Part shown: piece after piece, positions 1-8,482 of the stretch | Layout: every line of letters begins with the position of its first letter | How positions within the stretch are numbered: position 1 is the stretch's first letter | NCBI GenBank assembly: GCA_009602725.1 | Contig: WELB01000242.1 | Location: forward strand, 43,025 to 72,855 | DNA: 29,831 nt | DNA from: Spirogloea muscicola | Taxonomy: Eukaryota > Streptophyta > Zygnematophyceae > Spirogloeales > Spirogloeaceae | Direction of reading: 5' to 3' | The notes under the pieces: model-generated | Database searches by the model: none | What the model saw: the letters and a program-made list of their open reading frames with translations, nothing else | Told to the model about the DNA's origin: nothing | Translations under genes and position numbers: made by a program

Positions 1-491
1 GGCGCGCTGACCTCGTCGCCATCCCGCCCGGGGGCGGTCCGCGAATCATCGCGGATGTGGTGACCACCGACTGTGTCGACTCCGCTAACCCCTCCAAGTC
101 GGCGACGACCGCTGGGCATGCGGTCGCTGTGGCGGCCCGCGGCAAAGAACGGAAATATGCTGATCACCCGCCTGCCGACGAATTCGCAGCCCTGGCCATC
201 GATGTCCACGGGGCCTATGGCCGTGGCTGGCTGGACCTCCTCCAGCGGCTTGCCCGGCAGGCCATCGAGCGGCGGCCGGGTCTGCCAGGGGGGCTGCCCG
301 GCTTCAACGCGGCCGGCTCCCTGGCCCAGGTCTTCCGGATGCGGCTCTCCGTGTCCCTCCAACGCTCCCTCGCCTATGCCGTCCACTCGCGTGCGGGCCG
401 CGCTATCGCGGCTGCTTCTGGGTCGCGTCTGGATGCATCATTTTCTGCGTCGAGCTACTCCGACCTGATGTTGCTCACCCGGGGGTATTGA
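1..491 (+). mobile_element. LINE-like retrotransposon, C-terminal end of ORF (copy a)
   Basis: The reading frame is open from base 3 and ends with a stop at 489-491, so the element enters from outside the window. It encodes the last ~160 residues of a non-LTR retrotransposon polyprotein. An R-A-D-L-V stretch, then I-A-D-V-V-T-T-D about 17 residues later, then a K-x-Y motif resemble the PD-(D/E)xK-type restriction-like endonuclease (RLE) found at the C-terminus of some LINEs; that assignment is inference. A conserved tail follows (IDVHGAYG, GFNAAGSLAQVFRMRL, final LTRGY). The same tail recurs in this window near 19467, 20449 and 24413, which shows a repeat family rather than a host gene. The first in-frame ATG at 57 is not a natural start. 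Confidence 0.8.
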
Positions 492-570
492 GCTTCCTGT
501 GATTTCGTCGTGTCTTCCTCTCTAGCTGCCTAGCTGTGTGTTTTTTGTTTTCGTGTTTTTTGGCTTTTGA

Positions 571-630
571 CATTGTCCATTCTTTCTGGGCTGGCTTTGC
601 TGGCCCCCTTTCTCTATGGGCGCGCTCTTT
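571..630 (+). repeat. Hairpin repeat unit (H1) after LINE copy a
   Basis: Contains CATTGTCCATTCTTTCTGGG then CTGGCTTTGCTGGCCCC and CTCTATGGGCG. The GGCTGGC...GCTGGCC core can fold into a short stem-loop. The same string recurs about a dozen times in the window, often 40-100 bp after a LINE stop codon. Here it starts about 80 bp after the stop of copy a, on the same strand. Confidence 0.75.
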
Positions 631-779
631 CTTCTTGATCGTCGCCGGCTGGCCCGCCTCTTTCTTCTTTTGGGCGGGGCACGGTATCGGCATCTCGGGC
701 ATCTCGGGCGTCTTGCATATCCGGCCGGCCAGCAGGGCCACGCGTCGCTCGCTGGCCTCGCATTCTCTGCCGATGAGGA

Positions 780-985
780 TGCTACCCTAACCCCCGAACC
801 CTCAACCTTAAACACAAATACCTTAAAGACACTTCAATGTATTCCCCCACTCCCTCCTCAATATCCCTTCCTATGGACCTTGTCAATATTGTCCGGGCTG
901 GCTGTTCACAGCCCTCGGCTGCTTTGGGAAAGCCACTTTCTTTCACAGCAGCTGGCCCCTCTAGAGGAGCTTCTTCTTGTACTTT
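780..985 (+). repeat. Degenerate CCCTAA-like patch plus second hairpin unit (H2)
   Basis: Positions 783-830 hold a short run of CCCTAAC / CCCGAACCCTCAACC words, resembling a decayed telomere-like tract. From about 878 follows a diverged hairpin unit (TTGTCAATATTGTCCGGGCT, then CAGCCCT and AAAGCCACTTTCTTTCACAG). No convincing gene lies between 492 and 1136. Several ORFs overlap there, but they are different frames of repeat DNA. Confidence 0.5.
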
Positions 986-1136
986 CAAGTCGCCCTGCGG
1001 GCGCTTCCAGAGGATATAGTCACGACCCCGGGGCTGAGGGCCCGCAAAGAGGCTGCTCTCGAGCCCCAGAAGATCGAGTGCAGCTCTCCGCCGTGCTTCC
1101 AGTCCCACACCGCAGCTCTGCGCCCCCCGAGCAGCC

Positions 1137-2225
1137 ATGGATTTCCTCCTCGCTGTCGCGCTGGTCCTCGCCCTCACCGCCTCGGCCTCCGCCACCTGCT
1201 CGCTTAACACCACCACCGTCTTCGGCGGCTCCAGTGCTGCGCTATACCTGGAGTACCGACTCCTCAGCAATTACGGCTCCTTCGACTGCTACGCTTCAGT
1301 CGGGTACGGCAAATGTCACAGTAGCCCACTTGCCATCTCCTGCACTCCGTTGCACTCCCTTGCGGGCTTCTGCTCCAGAACGATGCATTGCCTTCGTTGA
1401 CCTGCTACTTTCGCCGAGTGATGCATGCCGTTGCCAACATTTACATGTTAGGAAACTCCTTGTATCTATTGACATTGAGACACCGCATTGCGTGTCCCTC
1501 CTGCGGTGGCAGCTCTGGTGCTGGGTACACCCGCTTCAGGGCCAGACAGTATCTGGTTGCTGCCTCAGTTGCTGCTATGACGACGTCCCAAGAAGTTGGC
1601 CTTGGCTTCCTTAAGTTGACCGTGCCGCAGGGCCTGCTGTCCTGCTCGATCCTATACAACGGTGCCATCAATCTGACTTTGTCCTGCCAGAGTCTGGCAG
1701 ACCTGTACTCCCGCTTCTCCACCTCCATCGGGGGGGGTGCCATAACTGCCTCGGTCGCTCGCTCCGACGCCGCCGGCACTACCTTCGTGTTTACGTCCTA
1801 CCTCAACCTCTGCACTGCTGGGGCTGCCCGCCCTTGGCCCGTGAGCAAGGTTGGCTACTTTATGACCGGGGGCTCACCCAGGCTAGGGTGTTGCCGCCGA
1901 TGTGTTCTATCACCCTGGTTCCATAACCTACCTGGCAACTCCGATAGCCGTCACCTTTGTCACCGGCAATATCCGCATTGCGGCAACCAACAACAGGGCT
2001 GGTCAAATCTACAAGGGCAACGCCTGCTCCATTATTGGCGGTTACTTCCTCCCTTATCCAGCTGCAAATGCGACGTGGTCTGGAGTCGACACCATCTTCC
2101 AGCCTGGCCCTGGTGTGTGCCCAATGGTTTCTTTCGTGTACATTTGGGTGGCCATCAAATTTGTGACACCACAATCCCCGTGCACAGTCTGCAATGCTGC
2201 TGCAGTGAGATCGTTCCTCAGTTAA
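1137..2225 (+). CDS. Predicted secreted protein of unknown family, three exons
   Basis: I do not recognise the family. The ATG at 1137 sits in a good context (GCAGCCATGG) and opens a clear signal peptide: a hydrophobic stretch rich in L, A and V ending ASASATC, with predicted cleavage near residue 20. The frame stays coherent if two introns are removed: 1304-1512 (GT..AG, phase 2) and 1841-1886 (GTGAGC..TAG, phase 0, only 46 nt). Exons would be 1137-1303, 1513-1840 and 1887-2225, giving about 277 residues. The mature part has scattered cysteines and N-glycosylation sequons (for example NTT, NAT) and no transmembrane helix that I can see, so it may be a wall or apoplastic protein. The splice sites are predicted by eye from phase agreement, and the unusually short second intron is the weakest point. 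It could also be a decayed gene. Confidence 0.42.
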
Positions 2226-3750
2226 ATGTACTCGTCTGCGGGTCAAACCCTTCTCCCACCTCTAGCCTTTGTGGGTTGTCCCACCAGTATGCTTTATCAG
2301 AATAGGGCTGCTGTTGCCACAATCTCGTGAAATTTGGCAGTGGCTCGTCACAGTGTTGATTGACTGGTTCCAAGAGACGAGATTATTTGACAGATTATTT
2401 GACAGCCGGGTAAGTAAGCTACCCTCCGCGTGGTCCCCTGCATAGCTGTATGGTCTAGGTGCCTTCCGGCTCTTTGGACCCTGTCCACTCTTTTTGGGCT
2501 GGCCTTTAACAGCCACTGCCTTGAATCGAAAGAGCTGTTGCTGATATCTTGCTAAGTCAGAGAAATAAAAGTTGCGTCAATAAAGATTTGCGTGAAGGAA
2601 GATCTGCCCAAAGCATTACTGACTTACTAGGTCTACTTCCCACATAAGTCCAAGTCGTATGTTTTGTAAGTGACTGCTAGCTCTGCAAGCAACAAATTAC
2701 TGCTTTTCGTCATCGCACTGTTGCGATGGAGGTCGTAGAGAAAGTTGCATGAGCATTGCACCTGTCTGAAGCACCTTCCCTGTCTTGTAGATCAACTTAT
2801 TGCTTTGGTCGACAAAAGCATTCATCAACGCGACCGTGAGTGGAACTGCTGTTGAAATGCGACCTCATGTAAGCTGCCTGACAAATGGACAGACCACCTG
2901 AAGTTTTATTAGATGATTGGTGTGTGAAGTAGCATTGACAGTAGCAGAGACTGTCTAATGAGGATGTGAAGCTGAAAGCTCACAGTGCAAGCTAAACGAT
3001 AAGTGACTAATGCAACAAGACATGCACCTAAGTTGAAGTACTTCTTTTGTATAAGGTAAAATGAATGCTCCGCCACGACGATGTCGATGTATAGTAAACA
3101 CCGCTGCCTTCGTCCCCCCTTCCTGCATGCTTAGTTAAGCAAACAAGCCTTTCCAGCTAGTTCCTTTAGTCACCTCAGACTGGCGGCCTACTGCATCGCT
3201 TTGCACGCTACATTCTGGGCAAGTGAGTGTCTTGCCCACGGCTTCATTGCTTGACACTGCATCGGGGCTCCCCACCGCCAATTCCCCCACCCATCCTCCA
3301 CTAGTCGTACTAAGCGAAAGGATTACCTAATGGTGGACTACCTTTGGCACAATGGGATCGACTGCGTGCTTGGGCAAGGGTGACGTATGTGGCAAAGGGA
3401 CGCAAAGAGGTACTTTGTCGTGCAATATCTCGTCGGTGGGTCAAGTATGTCGGTTTGACAATGAAGGTGAGGTGGCTGCAACGTGGCCATATAAGCGAGA
3501 CTCATGTTCTGGTTTGATGTGAAAGGAGTCACGACACGGCCGCTCGGCCCCTTCACCTCAGCTTTGATCACCTTATATACCCGTGCTACACGTGCTACCC
3601 GTACCCTTTTTCCCGTGCTACAAACGACATCGATCCACGATTTGATCCTGCTGCCCGCTTCGCTCAAAGAGAAGCCCACCAAGTGGCCAAAAGCCCCATA
3701 TGCCCGCTTCAAGGAAAACTTGCGTGTATTGATGTAATGAACGGTCAAAG
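2226..3750. other. No gene recognised; one hairpin unit
   Basis: About 1.5 kb of moderate-GC DNA. A hairpin repeat unit lies at about 2468-2540 (CTGTCCACTC, TTTTTGGGCTGGCC, ACAGCCACTGCCTTG). Short ORFs around 3338-3775 on both strands overlap one another and have no motif I recognise. I see no RNA gene. Confidence 0.5.
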
Positions 3751-3751
3751 T

Positions 3752-4125
3752 GGTCAAGTATGACGGCAAGCACATCTACTGACGTACATTACTTACTGCG
3801 CATTTGCCCGCTTAGTAACCACGGGTCAACACACAAAAGGCCGCTAGTCGGTGCTGGATACCAAATGGCAGATACCAAGCCCTTCTGCCACCAACTAGAG
3901 CTTGCCCAGCTTTGTGGTGCAAAGCATGAGCCTGAGCACGCTGCAAACAGGCCGACACTCGACGGCGCAAGAACAACAGATATGCAGCTAGAAAGCCCAT
4001 CTTGGCTGGAAGTGTGTTGTGCATAGCCTAGATTTGCAATTTGCGTGTCGTGCATAGCCTAGGTTGGCGTTTTTCTCGAGGAGAGCGTGGAATCGAGGAG
4101 CTATACACCTGGCTGGAGCTGATCG
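3752..4125 (-). mobile_element. LINE C-terminal fragment with 3' tail (copy b)
   Basis: On the minus strand from about 4125 the translation runs FHALLEKNANLGYAR, then RRRVSACLQRAQAHALHHKAG, ending VLTRGY with the stop at 3812-3814. This matches the end of copy d at 6984. The fragment is 5'-truncated and has a local duplication of a 'LGYAR'-coding segment near 4020-4070 that shifts frame, so it is dead. After the stop, the sequence down to about 3752 matches the 3' tail of copy d (GCGGG start, TGTGCTTGCC, TACTTG-CCAC), so b and d form one subfamily. Confidence 0.72.
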
Positions 4126-4974
4126 CAGTGGGGTAAGTCGATGTACAACTGCAGCGTTCTTTCTTCTGCACTGCGTGGTCAGCGAGGTTTGTGACACAGT
4201 TTGACGAGTCATTGCGGGTACCGGGCTATGGCGAGGTAATGGTAGGTAGACACTATGATGATGATCCCTGGCCACACTCGCCGCTAGGATTAGGGGAGCC
4301 AAATGGGCCAAACGGCTCACCTCGACAAACAATGTGATTATTGGGTAACCGAGCATAAAGGGGCGGAGGGCCAGGGACCTGCGCAGTCCATTGGGCCCAG
4401 TCTCTTTCTTGTGACGGCTTTGAGCTTGGGTCATCAGCGCCGCAGCCGCCGCCGCCGTTGCACCGGCGAGCGTCGTCCGCGTGTTGCACGCCACGCCAAA
4501 TTTGCATGATCGTGGACAACAGGCAGACCGGCCGCTATGGATCCTCCGCCAACGGACTCCATTGTATGTAAACCGGCGCATGTACAAAGCAAGCTCGTTC
4601 GTGCTTGGATTGGCCTCTCAAACATTGTCATGAAAGCTGCTTAGGCGATATGAGCACCACGGCTTATGGTGCGCACATTTGTGTCACTGACAAAGCGTGA
4701 GAGTGTCTTGATGCATTGTGTGGTTGCATTGGGAGCTTTGGGCGGGACCTTGACTGAAGTTAGCTCTGTCCTTTTTCCGAGTCCAAGTGCTCCAGCTTCA
4801 ACGGATCCATCTTTGAGTTTGTGGCGTTCTCCTTGATACTGTTCAATCAGGCTTTTGCCTGGATACTCTTCAAGTTCCCTGGATTTATATCTGGCCCAGT
4901 CCGATATGACTCGCTTCACTCAGTCACTGGTTCCTATCTATTTCTTTCTTAGATCTATCTTCTGAATTCTAGAG
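4126..4974. other. No gene recognised
   Basis: About 850 bp. A minus-strand ORF of 92 codons at 4919-4641 begins MKRVISDWARYKSRELEE and is lysine/glutamate-rich at its start. I find no family match by eye, so it may be chance or an exon fragment. A GCCGCC microrepeat at 4440-4460 makes other short ORFs look composition-biased. Confidence 0.3.
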
Positions 4975-5560
4975 ATGGTTATTGTAGCAGGGAAGCCAGA
5001 GTCTGCAGGAGAAAGGTGTCACACTTCTTGTAAAGCTAGCCCACCATGTCCATGGGGGCGATATTCGCTGCAAGCGGCCAGCCCATTGGTCGATGCAGCG
5101 TGTGAGAATGGCCAGCACAAGCTGCGAGTTTCCAAGAAGAGAGGGGGAGGGAAGGGGGGAAAGGTGTTTCCGCAATCGTTTACGCAGATCCTCCACCACG
5201 TGAACTGGGGTCCGAGGGAGACCTTGAGGACAGCCAGCCCATTTGCGTGGATATGGCAGCCTTGTGGGAGGGCGGTGGGAGACTGCGTGGAGGAGAGAGT
5301 AAGCTCTTCCAAAGGGGTTGGGGGCATGCCACACTCTTTGAGGGGCAAACCTGCAGGCTCATCGATCGTGCCCAATTCCTTGACGAGCAGGAGATAGGCA
5401 GCCAGCCATAACTTCTGCCAGTGGGCCAACGATATGTGTGTGGTCAACGTAGGGGAAAAGAGGAGGATGGGGTTCTGGCTCCGAGTGCGCCGTTTTGCCC
5501 AGAAGTGTGCCTAGGCGAAAGAGATGGGACTGGGTGGGTCTCCAGAAGCGAATGCCACTT
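4975..5560 (-). mobile_element. LINE reverse-transcriptase fragment, inverted (piece c)
   Basis: On the minus strand near 5455-5425 the translation reads FPYVDHTHIVGPL, which fits the catalytic YxDD box (motif C) of a non-LTR reverse transcriptase, with the second Asp changed to His. Downstream, in frames that shift, come segments typical of the connection/thumb: HIHANGLAVLKVSLG, then VHVVEDLRKRLRKH, then LVLAILTRCIDQWAGRLQR. Frame changes and the lost Asp show it is dead. It lies immediately left of the sense-strand 3' part of a related element (5700-6984) but in the opposite orientation. See the finding on 5' inversion. Confidence 0.55.
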
Positions 5561-5575
5561 AGAAAAGATAAGAGA

Positions 5576-5641
5576 GCTATTCCGGTGCAGAGCAGTGGCT
5601 GTGAAAGGCCAGCCCAGAGGAATGTACAAGGTCTGAAAGAA
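5576..5641 (-). repeat. Hairpin repeat unit at the LINE inversion junction
   Basis: Read on the minus strand: CAGACCTTGTACATTCCTCT, then GGGCTGGCCTTTCACAGCCA. It matches the dispersed hairpin family. It sits exactly between the inverted reverse-transcriptase piece and the sense LINE piece. Confidence 0.7.
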
Positions 5642-5699
5642 AGGGCTAGCAAGTAACCGAGCTCGAGGCCGGCATGGACACAGGCGGGGTGGGAGTGCG

Positions 5700-6984
5700 G
5701 GGACGGACGTGCAGGGGATTGATGCCAGGTGGCCTTCGCTCGGGTCCCACTGTCCTAGGGTCCTTCCCTCACCTTCATCCTCCCTGCAGGCATCCCTTCC
5801 CACACGAATGGGCGGCCTGGGCTGCCGGTCACTTGAACAGACGGCGCAGGCAGCCTTTCTCGGTTGCTGGCACCAGGTTGCCTCCCTTCTTCCCTTGCGC
5901 TTCCCTTGCCTGGCCGGCCCTGCAGCCGAGGTGGAGGAAGGCTGCTTGGCATTCCAAGTACAACTGAGGAGCATCCGGGAGTCAGCACTCGGCTCCTTCC
6001 CGTCCCTACAACCCCTCCTCACCCCCTTCTCAGCGCTTGCTCAAGCACCAGACAAAGCGGCACAGGCCAGACTCGTTGCGGCAGTTGAGGACGAGCGTCG
6101 CAAGGCGTTGAGGACGATGCCGGATATCAAGACCAATCCAAGGAGTCTGGCACGTCTCACATCGCTCGCAACGCCTGGGGCAACGGATTGGCTCACCACA
6201 CACGCAATCCACAACGCTTTCAAAATCAGCCCTGAAGCATTCCGGACGCTTCTCCAGCTGTTCCTGGGCCTGCCCCCGACCTGCCTGATTGGAGTAACTC
6301 AGTGTGAGTGTGGCTTCCGTACGGAGGGCGGAGACCTAGCCACCCACATGCTGCGGTGTCCCACAGGCCCTGAGGTGGTGGGCGTCCACAATCTCCTACG
6401 GGACGCCCTGGCGGGCTTGATGCGCGACGCCGGCTACCGCGCCATCGTTGAAGTGAGCAATGTAATGCCCATCACCACGGATTCCCAGGGAGGCCATCAC
6501 CGTCGCACCCTGGACATTGTGGGTGTACAACCTGGCGGAGGCCCACGAGCTTTGGTTGATGTGGTGGTGACTGAGGCATACAAGAGTTCCGCTTCCACAC
6601 ACATTGCTGGCCACGCAGTGGGAGGTGCTGAGCAGAAAAAGCTCCGACACTACTCAGACTACCCCCGCAGTGACCACCTCCTCCCGGCCGCAATCGACAC
6701 TTTCGGCTGCTTGGGTCCTCGCTTCCATACCCTACTCGAGAACATAGCGAGTCTGGGATATGCACGACGCGAGGATATGCTCCCAGCCCAGATGGGTATG
6801 CCGGCAGCCTATCTGTCATTTCTGCGACGTCGAGTGTCAACCTGTCTGCAACGAGCTCAGGCGTATGCTCTGCATCAGAAAGCTGGTCGAGCCTTAGCTG
6901 CTGGCACAAGAGCTAGTCAATTGCCGTCCGGTATTCGAGCGTCAGCTAGCGACCTCTATGTGCTGACTCGTGGTTACTGAGCGG
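5700..6984 (+). mobile_element. LINE 3' half: RT thumb, CCHC finger, RLE-like domain (copy d)
   Basis: The frame is open from before 5709 to the stop at 6978-6980 (~420 codons) and is the longest intact LINE piece here. In order: LPTRMGGLG about 37 residues in, matching the conserved LP-x-R-x-GGLG segment after the RT thumb; then TPGATDWLTTHAI; then a zinc-knuckle-like C-x-C-(x12)-H-x3-C (CECGF...HMLRC, about 6303-6361); then RRTLDIVGV and ALVDVVVTEAYK, spaced like the catalytic Asp residues of a restriction-like endonuclease; then the family tail ending VLTRGY. The start at 5709 is not biological. The tail matches copy b, and so does the sequence after the stop. Confidence 0.8.
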
Positions 6985-7980
6985 GTCAGCTTAGCAGCAG
7001 GTGACGTACATTTGTCCAATGTGCTTGCCTTTGTACTTGGCCACACATGGCCTCCCCATCTCTTAATATACACGCATTTTCCTAGGGAGGGCGGGGGGAA
7101 AGATGACGGAGGGCCTAAGTGGCCTAGTATGAGGACAAGGTAATTTACAGATGTTCACCACCTCCTGCTGAATCGACCAGCTCAACAGCCACGGGCTAAA
7201 GGGAAAGGGCTCGCCCATAGAGAAGAGGGGCTGGCAAAGCCAGCCCAAAAAGAATGGACAATGTCCAAAGCCAAAGAAAGAGATGCCGAAGAAGGACTAC
7301 TCTACAGCAAATAGAAGTTCGGGAGCAAGGCGCGGTCGTGTGAAGAAAAAATTCTTCCCGGAAAGCGATGGCTGGATAAGGCCAGCCGAACAAGGAGTTG
7401 AACTAGGTCCGAAGGGGCCGGAAAGCGTTAAACCACACAGCACTAATAACCACACAACTCTAGCACCACACAGCTAAGCAACTGGCTAACGTCTGCACAC
7501 AGCGGGCATTGTTGCTAGCTATGTCAAGTCATCCCGTCCTTGTGCTCCTTGTCTATATATTAGTTAAGATGCATGTGCTAAGACGAAATTGGGGGGATGT
7601 ATTTGTGCACTATTGAGCTGCTCAATTGGCCGAGACTTAGCATAGCTAGTGCACAAAGCAAGAATCCACTTTGCTCGATCAGGCACGTCATGTACAAGAT
7701 ATTATCACGTACAAGCATTGAGGAACATGAGCCCAAAGCAATCACTTGTATGATACCAGAGCTCCTCACAAATGTCTTTCAAGCTTCGCAGAAAAATCTT
7801 GTCCTGTGGTAGCACATGGACTTTTAGAGAGAATTTTCTATAAGTCCATGGATAGGCACAGGTCGACTTAAGTGTAGCTCGCGCAGCTACGAGTATCCTC
7901 ATCAAGCATGTGCGCTTATTGCAAGCCCTCCGTCCTCGCGTTTTCTTGCTTAGTGGGACGAGTGCTTCAACCACCTATTG
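6985..7980. repeat. Minus-strand hairpin units; otherwise no gene
   Basis: At 7186-7273 a near-perfect hairpin unit lies on the minus strand (GGGCTGGCTTTGCCAGCCC, then CTCTTCTCTATGGGCGAGCC, preceded by GACATTGTCCATTCTTTTT). A second diverged unit is at about 7363-7425. I recognise nothing coding from 7430 to 7980. This stretch is the 3' flank of the minus-strand LRR gene. Confidence 0.65.
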
Positions 7981-8269
7981 TCAAGGATCGACTGGCGATC
8001 CCTGAAGCGAATTGTAGTGGCACGTACTAGACTGACATGTGCAACCATCAGGCTCGCATCCACCTGGTCCTCCATTACAGTTACCAGCTGTGCAGATTGT
8101 ACATGCAGCACCGTCCTTGTAGCTGTCGTCGCACCGACCTGCACCATCACACTGTGGACAGCACTCCTTGCTCTCGCACAGATAGTCTTTGGTGTCATAC
8201 ATCAACAAATAGTCCTGGCAGAGAGTGCCGGCCGGCTTAAAGCTCTGCACATTGCTGCATTCTCCATTG
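7981..8269 (-). other. Last exon of the minus copy: large cysteine module
   Basis: 289 nt, the same length as the plus-copy last exon, and open to the TGA at 7983-7981. It begins NGECSNVQSFKPAGTLCQDY and contains ECCPQCDGAGRCDDSY, then CTAGNCNGGPGGCEPDGCTC. The acceptor is TACAG at 8270 and following. Sixteen cysteines in under 100 residues imply a disulphide-rich extracellular domain. The spacing faintly recalls disintegrin/ADAM-type cysteine-rich domains, but I would not assign it. Confidence 0.8.
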
Positions 8270-8482
8270 CTGTAAATACAATTGAAAATATATGATAATA
8301 TTAAGCAGTATATGCCAAGTCATACTTGGCAGTCACACGGGAAGTAACAATCATCTTGCAATACTTGAACTTGGAATCTCACCTACAGATGCAATGCAGC
8401 AGGTTACCTGATAGTACGAGATGCAAAAGGAGAGAGCCACAATGGCAAAGTGCATATATAGGGTGACAACGCCAAAGCTTAC

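Noticed and set aside
616-1614. 332-codon plus ORF
   Set aside because: It covers hairpin repeats and an out-of-frame reading of the 1137-2225 gene. Composition is Ser/Pro/Leu-biased and it has no domain.
4440-4631. Arg/Gly-rich ORFs near a GCCGCC run
   Set aside because: They are short, composition-driven and mutually overlapping, with no motif.
7981-8269. Assignment of the final cysteine exon as an ADAM disintegrin domain
   Set aside because: Cysteine density and some spacing are reminiscent, but no metalloprotease domain (HExxHxxGxxH) is present and the full disintegrin pattern does not fit.
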